Position numbers and translations under genes: made by a program
In this document: positions 46,683 to 59,685 of the stretch, piece after piece
Position numbering within the stretch: position 1 is the first letter of the stretch
Layout: the number at the start of each line of letters is the position of its first letter
Notes under the pieces: model-generated
The model's database searches: none
Told to the model about the DNA's origin: nothing
Seen by the model: the letters and a program-made list of their open reading frames with translations, nothing else
Assembly: GCA_039000515.1 (NCBI GenBank)
Contig: JBCFYV010000001.1
Coordinates: 30,029,048 to 30,093,047 of the forward strand
DNA length: 64,000 nt
Source of the DNA: Timema cristinae
Lineage: Eukaryota > Arthropoda > Insecta > Phasmatodea > Timematidae
Direction: 5' to 3'

Positions 46683-46796
46683 GTACCTGTTTAGAAAAAT
46701 CTTATTTTATCATTATATTTTTTCCATACCTACTGTTCATTCTTAAAACCTAAAGGTAAATTTTCTGTTAAACGTAAATCCTCGCCTTTAAATAAA
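46683..46796 (+). terminator. Mdh2 3' UTR with polyadenylation signal AATAAA
   Basis: A canonical AATAAA lies at 46791-46796, about 110 bp after the stop, followed by an A-run. Cleavage is expected a few tens of bases downstream, just before a SINE-B fragment. Confidence 0.75.
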
Positions 46797-46854
46797 GAAA
46801 AAAAAATTCAACTGTTTTTGCTTGACAAGAATTCTTTGATATCAACATAAAAGG

Positions 46855-47018
46855 TTTGAATGGTTGAATTTAGAGGAAGTAAACCTGCATTCAGGTGGAG
46901 GGAGAGTAGAAAACCATTTAAGGGTAAACCACCCTCAATTCACCCGACCAAGATTCTAACCTCAATCTCCCCGTCCTCGGAAGTCTAGCTCAACATGAAA
47001 CTAGCTTGTGCTGTGTGC
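46855..47018 (-). repeat. SINE-B, partial
   Basis: AGTAAACCTGCATTCAGGTG, then CCACCCTCAATTCACCCGAC, and a head remnant. Immediately downstream of the Mdh2 polyadenylation signal. Confidence 0.7.
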
Positions 47019-47169
47019 TATTAATATTTAAAAAAACTGTTAATAGTGCAAATTTACGTGTGACTACAGAGATTAAGGCCAGATCAACGTTTTAAATTTT
47101 AATATTGTTAAGGCCTGCCTTACTCCAAACATTACGAAAAACCTATCGATGCCAATGTGTGTCGCTACA

Positions 47170-47460
47170 TTATTATTATTAGCACCTCGTCTTACTACCC
47201 ATTCAGATATACATACTTACGCTAATGTGTAATGGTAGGGTAACTGTGAGATGAAATGGAGGACCTACAGTTCAACGTGGGATCCAAACCACGGTGGAGG
47301 CCTGACATTCCACACATTAACAAGTGTTAATGAATACACGTCTTGTCAGAGGTGTAGGAAAGGTTTGGCAATCAGATAAATCTGTGCCGGAACTAAGAAT
47401 TGAACCTCGGACCCCCAGCACAGAAGTCTAACACCTTAATACTAGTCCACCAGGTCACCT
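47170..47460 (-). repeat. SINE-A, full length, long subfamily, with TSD
   Basis: TSD TGTCGCTACA (47160-47169) and TGTCGGTACA (47461-47470), 9 of 10. Confidence 0.87.
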
Positions 47461-47474
47461 TGTCGGTACAGTCT

Positions 47475-48920
47475 CCCTGAACTTCCGACTAGACAATGTA
47501 TTTAAGTCTATTTGACAGACCGACTTGTCGCGAAGGTATTTTTAAAAACGGGAATTAAAGTGTTTGGCTGGTCTTCAATCAGCTGTCTGCTCTTGATCAC
47601 GTGATATGGCTGTGGTCAGTGGTTGGAAACAAGCCAGTGTAGCCAACTTTACTCAACTCAATTATTCATCTCTATGTAAGTTTATTTTTTTTCTTTCGCT
47701 TTTTAACCAGGTGCTATTTCTGAATACTGATTTAACTTAGTACCTTCACTTAAAATTTAATTATCGAACTATATCGCTAAGAAGTTACAAGACAAGCTCA
47801 TTCATAGGTCGTGTTAAAACTCTTCTAAAGTTAAGTGAGACTTTAGATATGTTCTTCATTTTCAGATAGACTACCTTGACCAAAATAACTTCCCATCTCT
47901 TCCAAGTCCAACTGGGATTTACTCAAATTAATTCTGCCATTGAGGTTATGAAGAAGATACAGAATCAAATTAAATGTATTCCTATCCAGGATTCGAAACT
48001 CGACCCGCAAGTTAATGAAGGATTAGATTAGATGATCCTAAAATGTATAACGTGCTTCCACCTATAAAGGTCTTAATACAAAAAAAACACATCAATGTGT
48101 TCATGTCGTGGTTTTATAATCTATGAACTAATTTATAGGTTTCAACCAAATTTCGAATAAACATTAATAAGCCCCTGAACTTTATACATTAGGTCTACTT
48201 TTGAGCCAAAATTCAGGGTCCAAGGATGTTCAAAAAGAACCAATTTATGGTTACACTAAACATAGCTCAGAGATAAATAGCGTTTTCTAGGGTATCAGCA
48301 CATTATAAATAACATGCATCAGTGGACGAGTGGGCTAAGACGTTCACCTCGTCTGTAATAGTTTGATGGTAGTATTGAAAATCGAGGTTAACCCCAAGCG
48401 ACTGTAATGAGAGTAGTTTTTTCTTGAATAGTTGTCCACTTTCTTTCACAAAAATCAAAATACATTTCCAATAAATATCTTCTTTTTCCATCCCTGCTCT
48501 ATTCCTATTCCTACAGTGTGGATGCTTATAAAATAAAAAATACATTAAATATTAGTTCATATTAGACAAAATATTTTAAATTAAAAAATTATAATAATTG
48601 AAATCGACTAAATTTGGTGTAACTAAGAATTTCCTTACTTTTAATCTAAACTTTACATACTTATACTAATTGTGTCAATTAATGAGAACCAAATTTAATG
48701 TCTTCGTGTTTTTTTTAACAATTAAAGCCACTCATTAAAATGTAGCTTTAAAAAATTTTAATTTTCTAAGAGGAGTCATACAAAAGTCTTGTATCTAAAT
48801 AATTATGCAGATGAACCCCATTTTAATTTCATGCCTATTTATTCATTTTAAAATTTAAATAGTATATTTAAACAGTACTTTGTGTCAATAGGAGTTTAGC
48901 ATTATGAAGGAATGAAAACT
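47475..48920. other. No supported feature
   Basis: AT-rich. Open frame at 48303-48545 (minus) lacks recognisable motifs. Confidence 0.4.
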
Positions 48921-48933
48921 ATCTTAAGTAATA

Positions 48934-49191
48934 TTTTTATTATTATTTAGCACCGCGTCTTACTACCCGTTCGGGTTATACGCTTTAAGTACTATTACGA
49001 TAATAGATTAGGAATTGGGAAGGATTGAATTAGAGGACGTGAACCCGCATTTGCGTGGAGGGATAGTGGAAAGCCATTTGGGAAAAACCACCCCAGTTCA
49101 CCCGACCAAGATTCGAACCTCGATCTCCCGTCCTCAACAGTCGAGCTCAACACGACTAGCGCGTTAGCCAACTACGCCACCGAGGCGGGTA
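48934..49191 (-). repeat. SINE-B, full length, with 9-bp TSD
   Basis: Best SINE-B copy: tail AGCACCGCGTCTTACTACCC at left, box B (rc GAGGTTCGAATCTTGG), head (rc GGTGGCGTAGTTGGCTAACG) at right. TSD TAAGTAATA at 48925-48933 and 49192-49200. Confidence 0.9.
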
Positions 49192-49299
49192 TAAGTAATA
49201 ACATTAATTTAAAATATATAATGTTTGAAATCATTTAACGAAACAAATGAATAAAGATACAACGATACAAGGTAGAGTGCCAAAACTGTTGGGGAAAGC

Positions 49300-49495
49300 G
49301 TGTATTCAACGCTTGTGTATTCGCTTCTGTAACAAATTAAATTCGTGGTTTGTATCCCGGCTGGGTCTACTGAAGGTGGTTGCTCCTAAATGGTTTCTCA
49401 CTCTGCTTCCAAACCAATGTGGATAGATTACTTCTAAAATGCTTCCAACTTATCCTACACTATTAGAGTATTAATAATTATGTGCGTTAATAATA
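49300..49495 (+). repeat. SINE-C/B, degenerate
   Basis: TTTGTATCCCGGCTGGGTCT, then ACTGAAGGTGGTT and CCACTATTAGAGTA-like body. Similar fainter traces at 49610-49790 and 50020-50160. Confidence 0.45.
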
Positions 49496-50639
49496 GAAAG
49501 GAACAAATCAATAAATTTATATAACTACTTATACCTGTTTATAAAAAGTCCCACATCAGTAATCACTTGGTTTAATGCATTATATTCACATTTTATCTAT
49601 TTTGAAGTGATGGGAAGGTCGAAATTATATTTTTAGCGTGATGCACCAAGGACTGTAATACGCATGTGATTTATCAGTGTGGTTTTCCTATTTTCTCTCC
49701 ACATTAATATGGGTGCAATTTATTTCAAACAACCATCCTGAGAATTTTATTTTATAACATGCTGTTAATAACGCTTCTGTTATACGTGATAGTTAATATA
49801 CATAAAATTACACCTTCGCAGTTGAATTGTAGAGTTGATAACAGCGACTCCTAGATGTCAGAGGTAAGTAAACGTGTTTAAAATAACTTCACGAGGGACC
49901 GATAGATAGCTCAGATTTACCAGAAATTTCCTCTGGATTGAAATAAATACATTTAATGTTTGATGTTTAAAAAAAATGGTTTTAACAGTCAATCTATTCA
50001 TGCCAGTGGGAGACTAATTATATTGCTCTTGCAGTCTGGTATTTCGGTGACTTGGAGATCTGGGTTGTAATCCCGGCTAGGCAGGCTATACTGGGGACGT
50101 TTACTCAGTCTCTTCAACCTAAATCCGGGTAGCTTTCGTATGCACTTTCTTCTCTTTGTATCTTCATATCTTCATACTATCAACATCCTCCATATGACAG
50201 CCTCAGAGTATTATCCACATTACAACAAGGATCCTGCATCAATTATTTCTGATCTTTTGTTGTGTAAATTAGATTTTAAAAATATTAAAAAATGGGTCAC
50301 TCTACAGAAATGGTAAATAATAAAGTTTCGAAATGAATGTAAAAAAATTAAACTGAATTGTTTTGAAAAATTACAGCTATTACATCTTAAAGTGTAAAGT
50401 AATGTGAAAATAATAGCAGAGCTGAAGTTTTTTTTATCCTCATGGAATATTAAATTTAGATTTTACACGTCACATGGAGTCGAAATAACAAACATGGAGT
50501 TGAGAATATTAGCACAGGATTAATTTAAATAAACATAAAATGTATTATTTTAAATTACGTACTATAAAGTGTTATAATGATTACAATATTACAATGTATA
50601 TTTATACATATAATTCAAATTAAAAGTTTTATTACATAG

Positions 50640-52010
50640 AATTAACTTTTGACAAGGCAAGCTCTAAGACTTTGGGAGTACAGTTCTCCTATGTTGTAAT
50701 TTTTGCAATTTAGGCCAGGTGTACAGTAGAAACCTTCTAAGTGTTCGAAAGTTGACTCTTTTTGGTGATAAATTGTTCCAGGTACTTGGTGTACTTTCAT
50801 GGTGCCTACAAATGTTAAAATTTTCACAGGCAGAAGAGATATACAAACTTTGATGTTTTCATTTTTTTTTTAAATTTGTCAACCAGTGCTGTACAACTAG
50901 GTATGTCCTCACTTTGAGCAACAAGTCTGTCTGCGGTTTGTTTAATGACACCCCCAATTCGATCCGGGCACATTTACCGTGGCCATCTTCACTGTAGTTT
51001 CAAGTCAAAGTTTGATATTTGCTTTTACAATTTTCCAGATGTGTTGCAAATAAATAAAACATTGACTTATTTATGTATTGTGTTGCTGGGCTATCTGCTA
51101 AAAATTGTATTTGGAAACCGAGAGCTGACACTTTCAATTATAGGATGAAAATGTGGCCAAATTTCAGATGGACCCTGTTTTAATGAGTCAGACAGCCTTT
51201 AAAATGATCAACATTTAAGGCTGCTGGAACTGCCACATAAGTAAAACATAACACCTGTGTGTAGGTTGACTTGTTGCTTAGATGCAACAAAGTGGACAGA
51301 TTTACTTCTTTGGAATATTTACAAACCCAATTTTTTTGAAAAGTCAACATGTATAAGTATCTCAGTATTTTAAGATTTGCCATCAAGTCATTTAAGCTCT
51401 TATATTGGTTAAGAATATTAAAGTGATGATGCATAAACTTAGGCAAATTGTTTAGAAACGTATCAATCATTTCATTCTGTGTTCATCTTATACCAACTTT
51501 CTTTGTTATTTGGCAGACAATTTCTCTTGATAATGACCATTTTTTAAACAAATCTTCTTTGTCTACTACAAATTCTGCAATATTGATCTATTTGTTTTTG
51601 CATAAATAACGGTTCGTAACAAATAGTTTTCACTGTATCTTTCCCAACATATTTCCTTGAAAATATCCTGTGTGGTTTTAGTAAAAACAATACCTAGAAC
51701 ATTGAGTTTATTGATTAAAAGTTTTGTATTCTCATGAAGAATAAATAAACGTGTCTTGCGGTTGCTGGCTATTGGAGTAAATGGCCCAAGTTTGCCAAAC
51801 AAAGCATAACTAACTTTGTAGCTGTGAGTCTCCAAAAATCTCAAATACAAACTATTCATGGAATCATTTAGCGATTTTTTCCCCCTCTGGTTGAGGTTTT
51901 TTTTTATTCAGATCACGTTATATTGTTTTCGTCTTTTTAAGAAAAACATGAACATCATCAGTAACATTTTTAGGAATACAAGATCTTAGATATCATTTTC
52001 GTTCATAATG
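50640..52010 (-). pseudogene. Decayed DDE-transposase-like gene
   Basis: Minus-strand open blocks at 51859-51566, 51470-51180 and 50827-50642, joined by frameshifted sequence, are in collinear order for a multi-copy animal protein family that I recall as transposon-encoded. Block 1 has KVSYALFGKLGPF and a LHENTKLLINKL segment; block 2 has KNWVCKYSKEV (about 51335-51304); the frame over 51105-51045 reads LADSPATQY..KSMFYLF, like the family's SDGPATQY..K.MFYLF. Stops and shifts throughout mean it is dead. The family's catalytic mechanism and name are from memory and unsure; no terminal inverted repeats were found. Confidence 0.55.
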
Positions 52011-52449
52011 TATATTTGTTTTCGTACGTCCACAGCTAGAAAACCTTTTATTCGTCAAGAAGCCACGGGACTGTTTCAATAGCCTGTATTTTTTTTCTTT
52101 TTTTTTTTCAAAATATTGCCATTTACCAACATTTTTGTTGCTGTCTTATAGAGAAACTGGTTTTTCAACCTATTTGTTGTTCTGTATGATTTTGTTCTGT
52201 ACTTGAGAACCTTTTTCCTCCTTTTCCTTCATTGAGTGCAATTACTGGCTATTCCCAGTGATTGTAAGCCAGACATTTCTGGTTATTCTTTAATTCCAAT
52301 TTCATCTTTAGAGTTACAATTAAGTACTGAAGGGTTTGCTGGAGGATAATAATTAACAAACATTAGTTTTTCTGTGGTTCTTGTTTTGTTTATTGTTCTG
52401 GTAATGTTTGTTTGAAGATTCCCGCCAATTTTTTTACCTTTTCTCCAGC

Positions 52450-53740
52450 TTTAGCATTAGTTAATGATCAAATTTCTAATAATATAAGATAAATAAATAA
52501 ATAGATAAATGAATCAACTCAAGGATGCCGTCTAGGTAGGCGAGAAATTTCTGCGCAGACGTTCAGAACAAACGCAATATTTAATTTCAATATGCGTTAT
52601 TTTAAGAGATGTTTCACGCCAAAAAAAGTAGAAAAATTCCAACAAGGCTCTTTTTCCTCAAAAACTATATATTTTGAGTTTTATTAAGAGAAGAATGTAT
52701 TACAATGTAACAGTAGCTCATATTCAACGACTTTTCAAACATATTTGCGGAGCTATGAGCTTAATATTGATGAAAAAGGGTTCTAGATTTAGCCTCCCTC
52801 TAACAAATACAGTAATATTTGTTAAGTTCACAACAGAATATTTTGAAGATATTTGAGAACTATCAGCAAGCTTTTATCATTAGCTTGAAATAGTAAGTAT
52901 CATAGTTTTATTTCTCATCTTTCTTATTGACGTGACAAAGGTTTATTTTAGGTGAAGAACGAAAGTGCATTTTAAGCTTTATGGCCTGACAGCGATTGAT
53001 ACTTTCTCAATGCCCAATGCAGCCACATTAATCCCAACGACTTTGTGATTTTAACTATAACAGTTTTGAGTTAAAATAAGATATTAATTTTTTTTAACCC
53101 TTTATGACACCAACACTATTATATATTATATATATATATATAATTTTGGGTATTTAAATTGCATTTTATGAACCGACTTATTATATCAGCATACGGCTTA
53201 CAAACTAACTTATTTCAAAAAGAGACAGAGCACCCAGTCTTCACGCCATTAATGAGTATTGCATTTTCGACCATGTTTTTCAGAAGAGCTTGTGACTTTA
53301 AAAAAAATCATCAACGTTAATTAAACAATATTTGAATGAAATATTTAACTACTAGCCAGAGACAAACATCGTGTTGAGATGATGAAGTATTTTACTATAG
53401 CTAAAAATTAAATTAAATTTTAAGATAATACGCTTAAACCAGAACGTATTTTCCACTACTCTAGCTTAGTTTTATCTTTACTGAAGATTAAATGGAAGAA
53501 AAATGATGCGTGGAGTTATTGGAAGGAAAATCTACAGTCATGGTTGAAATTAGATTTGGGATTTGGTGGCTCTAGGCCCTTCTATATTCTATAGGCAAGG
53601 TTATGTCTCTTCCTCGATATTCAAACCCCATAGGGATGTCACAAAAGAAAGTGAAAATAAAGAAGAGAAAGTTTAGTCCAGTTTATTGTCCTACTTCAAG
53701 TATTATTAGAACAGAAAATAACCAGGACTACAGAAGAGCA
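52450..53740. other. No supported feature apart from SINE-F trace
   Basis: A SINE-F body fragment (ATGAACCGACTTATTATATC) lies at about 53165-53240, and a (TA)n run at about 53124-53142. Confidence 0.4.
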
Positions 53741-53749
53741 AAGACTTTA

Positions 53750-53920
53750 TTTTTTTCACTGCGTCTTAATTTAATCCAACATGGCCATATTACAGCCCCG
53801 CCGAGGGTAAAGATGACAAAGATAGAATTTAGAGAAACGTACCCAAATCTGCATGAAAGGAGGGTAAAATAAAATCAAGGTAAACCACCCTCAGCAAATC
53901 ACCCCGATCTTTTGTCGCTC
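53750..53920 (-). repeat. SINE-C, partial
   Basis: CACTGCGTCTTAATTTAATC, then GTACCCAAATCTGCATGAAA and AAACCACCCTCAGCAAATCA. Confidence 0.5.
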
Positions 53921-53980
53921 GAAAATCTCACTAGAAAAGAACACGTGAAATAATAGGATGCTTGTAGAACAAAATTTTGT

Positions 53981-54226
53981 TAGCACCATATCCTACTACC
54001 TGTTTAAGTTAAACACATAATTGATAACTACACTAATAAGATAGGGATGAGGAAAGTTGAATTTATATTAATTGTGCCCACATTTCCGTGGAGGCAGAGT
54101 GTAAAACCATTTTGTAAAAATCACCGTCAGCACAACCGACTGGGACTCGAACCACAATATGTATGTTATCGGCAGTATAGAGTAACACGAGAGTGATGCC
54201 TTAACCATACGGCCACCGAAGTGGAT
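53981..54226 (-). repeat. SINE-C
   Basis: Tail TTAGCACCATATCCTACTAC; box B (rc GACTCGAACC); class-II-like head (rc GGTGGCCGTATGGTTAAGGC). Confidence 0.75.
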
Positions 54227-54229
54227 AGC

Positions 54230-56590
54230 ACGTTGATACGAGGGTTAATATAACAATGAATTTATATTAAGTTTTTATCTTAAACTAGGAAAAACGAGAT
54301 GGTTGAAGAATGTGTTCATATGTATACCTCCCGCTCTTAAATTTGAACCTGTTATGGATCTTTATCAAATTTTTAGCACATATAAGCTCCCACAACCTCC
54401 TTGCAAGGCCAACTGCAGGACTGTTTTTTCTTGATGCGTACAAGCTGATTATTAGACTATAATTAATTACCTTCTGTGGCATATATTCACCTATAAATTT
54501 ATCCACATTTTTGAACTTTTTGAACATTAATATTTAATTTTAATAAGATCCCAAGACATTGGAACTACTTTTAAAAACATTTAAATGATTAGAGACTTAG
54601 GCATACACATACTATCTTAAATATTGGGATTGAAATATAATTTTTTAAGAGTGCCAAGATATGGAAAATTAATTTTATTCAATCGATTTCAAACAAAGTT
54701 GATATGAACATAGCCCTTATTTAAGACAGCATTGTTATGTACACATTTTGTGAAATATATCATGGAATTATGAGGGATAGAAAGTATAAGTCATGTAAAT
54801 TGCTTAAAATGCTAGCATAAAGCAAAGGATTAAAAAATGTGCCTCCTTTAATTATAAATAGACACTATTCAGAAAAAGGACTTAAATTTATTAAAGGCAT
54901 ATAAAATGGTTTTTACAGTGCATACCTATTTTTACAGGTTTAAATAAGCTTAATATATAGTGTCAAGAAATTTTTGGCATGAATAATTTTTTTTAGAGCG
55001 ATCCAAATTAAATCTCTCAAAATAAATAAATTTGTTAAAAACCATATTTAAAATGTTTGTTTATTAAAAATATAGCTCAAGGGTAGAGAGGAAATTAGAT
55101 TGTAGTTTTTATAACATAAACATCTTTGGTTTAAAATATATCAATTAATGTTCCAGTAAATACAGCCATTTAATACAACCATTTAATTTTGCCTCAACTC
55201 AACAGTTCTTGGACTTTGTAAAATTTAACCAGGAGTTTTGTCTTTTACTTTAAAAAGTTTTTCATCAAATTTATTTGTGTAGAAAATTAAATTAAATGTA
55301 TCGAATGCAACAATATTCTATTTATTTTACCTATGATTTTTTTATTTTATAAAAACCACACATATTCTGACCCAATCTCATATCTACCTTCCATCCCATA
55401 AATAATTGATACATATTTTAAAACAATTGCGTACATTACTAAAGATCTACTATAAAACAAAAGGATGACATTTGATAACAACTCATGAAGGTGTGAAAAC
55501 GTAGCTTCAAGAGTGTAAATTTATAGCCTACTAAAATAAAATTTGGTACTTACTTTCTTAAGTTAAGTAAAACTAATTTATATTATTTTATTAGTTGACA
55601 CAAACTAATTTATTCTTGTTTAGTTAGACCAAAAATAAAGGCCAATGAAGATTATGATTTATTAATTAACTTATTTATTTAATACATTAATAAAACAATA
55701 GATATTATAAATAAAGGAACGGAACTCCACATGGACTTTCTCGCTCTAATGTTCAAACATAGAATATATACGCAACACTCCTAATATATGTGAAATGAAA
55801 TAATAAACACTAGCAAACTCAATCATAAAATACACTACATTTATGTCGACACTTTTTTTGAGTCGGGGTTTTAAATTTTATCATTTTATTTTTAAAGAAT
55901 TAATGTCCTCATTTGTATGTTTGGCCCGATAAAAAAGATTAATATTGGATCCACAAGGGTCAACACTTCTTATAAAAATTTTGACTTCCCGTTAAGATTT
56001 TTAAATTGTATTAGGTGTTGCAGCATCTTCATGTTGCTATTGCTATTGCTATTAAATTCCTCATTTATAAATTTTGACCAATAAAAAATGTAAAAATTGA
56101 CTATTTAGTCTAAAATGAGAATATATCATTGTTGTACAAACATTTCTTCCAAGAGGTTGAAGGAAAAATAACGTAAACTTTTTAATAGACTTACTTAAAT
56201 TTATTTATTCTATGGCATTGTAGAACTATTGCGTTAATAATTTAGTATCTCTTGACAACTAAAGCACACAAAATTGTATTAATATATTTGTCAACATGTC
56301 AGAAACTGTTGGACTTATAAAAATATATTTCATATATACAAGTTTTTAATTTTTAATAGTACTACAATTTTGAAATTTTAAGTTATTTGGTATCTCAAAT
56401 AGTTGTGAAGATACGGAAATGTACTCTAAAATTCATTTTAATGATAAAAAGAAAATAGCCAGTTTATTTATAATCTTAATCAACGCCTAGATAAGAATTT
56501 TAATCAAAATCGTTTGAGCCTATTTTGAGAAAATAGATTTTTTCTTATTTCGACCTTTATTAAACTAATATTAATTTTAAGTTTAAACAC
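54230..56590. other. AT-rich, no supported feature
   Basis: Long A/T-rich stretch; open frame at 54285-54527 (minus) has no recognisable motif. Confidence 0.4.
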
Positions 56591-56594
56591 ACAC

Positions 56595-57325
56595 ACATAT
56601 ACAGATGACATTGCTAAAACCACTTTTTAGGGTTCCGGGGCTCATGAGACGTCAGCAACACTTAACATTTCAGGTTAGATTTTTTTTTTGTTATGGTCAC
56701 CATACGTTACCTTTTGAGTTCATAAAGTTAAAAAAAAATTGTTATAAGCTTGAAAGTTATTGGGTTTATAAAAATTTACTTCTTATGAAATATTTATATA
56801 AATAGATACACAATTTTATAATGGAATGTAATTTCATATCTCAAACAGTTTCAGAGATATTATAAAAAATTATAATTTACGCATCAGACCGGAGCCCTTA
56901 AAGTCATTTTTCCGAAATATTGAGAGTAGCCAATTTGTTCGGAATATTTGTAAATATTTAGAAATGAAATTCAATTAAAATCATTAGAGCCGATTTTGAG
57001 AAAATCTACTTTCTCTTTTTTCCTTTCAGTAAACCACCCTTAATTTTAGGGTTGGATATCCAATTCTAAAAAACCCTTGAGGCAACCCTTTGAAAACCCT
57101 AGATACTACGTTTTAGCTCAATTGGTAAAATAGTCTAGGCTCTAGTTAGGTGTAGAAACAGACAGACAGACGGAAATTCAAAAACAACTTTTTCGGATTT
57201 GGGGGGCAGGGGGCACGAAACGTCAAGATTCATCAAAATCTCGAGTTCAATTTTTTTTTACGATTGCAATACTTTCTCTACCTTTAGGTTAGCGATAAAG
57301 TAAAAAGAGTAGAAAGCTAATCTTT
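56595..57325 (+). repeat. Dispersed-repeat-like segment with (ACAG)n motif
   Basis: Includes AAACAGACAGACAGACGG, GGGGGGCAGGGGGCACGAAA, CGTCAAGATTCATCAAAATC and ACGATTGCAATACTTTCTCT. From memory, similar phrases recur in many insect genomes as an uncharacterised repeat. Only one copy in this window, so boundaries are uncertain. Confidence 0.4.
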
Positions 57326-57408
57326 TATCTAAAATATTTTAGAAATTTAAATGTTTCATATTATTTAAAACATTATTCAGAAATTTTGCTTATTCTAATA
57401 ATCAAATC

Positions 57409-57698
57409 GGGTGACCTGGTGGTCTAGGGGTAAGGTGTCAGACTTCTATTCTGGCGGCCGGGGTTCAATCCTCGGTCCCGGCAAAGATTTATCTGATTAC
57501 CAAACCCTTCCTTCACCTCGACAAGACATCTTGTGAATGTGGGAATGCCAGGCCACCGCCGTGGTTCGGATTCCACGTTAAACTGTAGGTCCTTCATTTC
57601 ATCTCACAATCACCCTACCATTACACATTAGCGTAAGTGCATATAACCCGAATGGGTAGTAAGACGTGGTGCATAAATATAATAATAAAATAATAAAA
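57409..57698 (+). repeat. SINE-A, full length, with 13-bp TSD
   Basis: Head GGTGACCTGGTGGTCTAGGG with box B GGTTCAATCC at 57462-57471. TSD TAATAATCAAATC at 57396-57408 and 57699-57711. Short subfamily; the best reference copy for the head. Confidence 0.94.
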
Positions 57699-57711
57699 TA
57701 ATAATCAAATC

Positions 57712-58565
57712 TGTAAACTATGTATTTCCGATTTTATTATGAAACCAGTTAAGCTAATGAAAGTGCTGTTAATCTTACGATCAAATTACCTGCTGTTAAA
57801 TGTAAATATTACGTTTGACCAACAATAAATTAATTTAATAACTATTTTTTTGTGGGATATGAATCATACTACGATTAATATATATCAGAATATCAACAAT
57901 ACTTGGTTTCGGAAGAGGAAGAGAACATTCGTAATAAATGTATCCAAATTTTGGTGGAGGGAAAGTGTTGGAAACTATTTTTAATAAAAATAGATCGATA
58001 CAGCAATCCATTAATTCTATATCTGAACTTCCTTTTCCATATCAAACAGCCAAGACTAGTCTCATGCCTTTTTACACATATCAATCGATGCTGGCACTTA
58101 ACATATTAATTTTGCGAATGCATCTAGTAGATAAAGAATATGTTTATAACAGTTGTGACAAAGCTATTACTATTACTTTGTGGTTAAATTTGATGGGAGT
58201 GTTAATATTTGTAACGAAGTGAAACAAAACACTTAGTCGATTGTTTGATAAATAATTAAATGATGACAATTCATCGAAAAACATAATTAAGCTCACGATG
58301 ATATATTAATAGAGTTTCAACGTCAAACACAAAAAGTAGCATATGTTAATATAATGGTGAAAATATGACAGTATTAAAATCTGCATAATAGTTGGTTGAC
58401 ACAAATATTACGAAATATTAAAACCTACTCCACAGTAATCTGGGAGATCTATCATTTCTTTTCTCATATTTAAATCTTATTCCCCTGAGGAATGGAGCTT
58501 AAAATAGTCCCGCATTATCCAAGGGTCATCCACATAAGAGGCTATAAAAAGGTAACCTTAAGGCT
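57712..58565. other. No supported feature
   Basis: Overlapping open frames on both strands at 57893-58222 show no recognisable motif. A trace of SINE-C body (AAATTTTGGTGGAGGGAAAG) may underlie 57905-57990. Confidence 0.35.
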
Positions 58566-58570
58566 AACCG

Positions 58571-58834
58571 ACCCCGTGACGTAATTGTCAGTGCTTCTTG
58601 CTATGAGCCTAGGGGTACCTGGTCCAATTCCGGGCTGGTACCTTGGGTATTTTTACTGAAAGATGAATTACCCCAACGGACACCAGGGTTTGGTTAGTTA
58701 GGCTCAAGTTAGATTGTGCTCCCACTGGTTCCACACCCTCATATTCACTATCACCATCATCTCAACTAATCAGGACATAAGAGCCTCCAGGGAAAGGATA
58801 TACGATTAGTACATTCGGTCGTTCCCTGAGCAAC
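58571..58834 (+). repeat. SINE-D copy
   Basis: tRNA-like head (GGTCCAATTCCGGGC box B-like), then ACTGAAAGATGAATTACCCC, GGTTTGGTTAGTTAGGCTCA and TCCAGGGAAAGGATA. Reverse-complement partner at 6485-6760. Confidence 0.7.
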
Positions 58835-58859
58835 GTTTTATTTATTTCTGGCTAATATT

Positions 58860-59215
58860 TCCATACCTGGACTACGTACCAAGGACTGGATAGCAGAGGG
58901 ATGGTCGTTGGCACACAGGTATGTTTGGTCACGGGATTGAAGACATTATTATGGGTATTGCATGGTCTAGCCCCATGTTCTAGGCTCTACTCGAGCGACC
59001 TTTTTCCTGTGCTACTCGTGGGAACTCTATACCTTCAAGCACAACCTCTTCAACCGACAGCGTACAGACAAACTCTGCTGGCATCATGCTACCCAGCCTC
59101 TCTCAGGGCCGTCATGTTGGTAAAAGGTGGAACAAGTAAGGCAAGCAGATCTTGTTTGGAAAAGAAGTTCAGGAAGTGTTAAGTCCCTAGCCCCCATTCT
59201 TGGTGGTAAATGACA
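58860..59215 (+). other. GC-rich unclassified segment
   Basis: GC clearly above background. A 93-codon open frame at 58901-59182 begins with a non-ATG codon and shows no motif. A CAG|GTATGT donor-like site is at 58920. Could be a fragment of an unrecognised element or exon; nothing decisive. Confidence 0.25.
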
Positions 59216-59389
59216 GTGAGAACCTTAAATGTGTAAGCCTATTTATCCTCGAACTAGTGAAAAAGTCAGCGCTATCTAAATTGAATCCTACTGGCTGCTG
59301 TTGTTGTTTTAGTACCAGCCCAATCGTCTGCAGCTGTGCTGCATAAATATGTATTTTATTTTTGTTTATTTGAATATTTAAATGTTAAA

Positions 59390-59685
59390 ATATTTAACGT
59401 GCAACTTCTGAACCGACTAATTATATTAGTACACGAGAAGTTCTATTAGCAAGAGCAAAAGAGTCTACTAATTTTACCAGGAAAGATATTTTCACATACC
59501 TTCAATAGTTATTTTACAAGCTAAAATCGACATAGGACAAACGGATTTAATTCTCCTCCGAGGGAAGTTGTAGTGAGGATTTTTATCGCTCAAGAAAATA
59601 ATATTTACCGTGGTTAGATTTGAACCCAGTAAAATCGGATTTTGAGGTGAGCACTTCACCCTAAGACCACCGAGGTAAACTAATA
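59390..59685 (-). repeat. SINE-F copy
   Basis: TTAACGTGCAACTTCTGAAC, GTACACGAGAAGTTCTAT; head at right (rc CTCGGTGGTCTTAGGGTGAA). Confidence 0.75.

Noticed and set aside
57409..57482. tRNA gene calls at SINE heads (also 1125-1197, 24025-24105, 17739)
   Set aside because: Box A and B motifs are present, but acceptor and anticodon arms do not pair properly and each is fused to a repeated SINE body.
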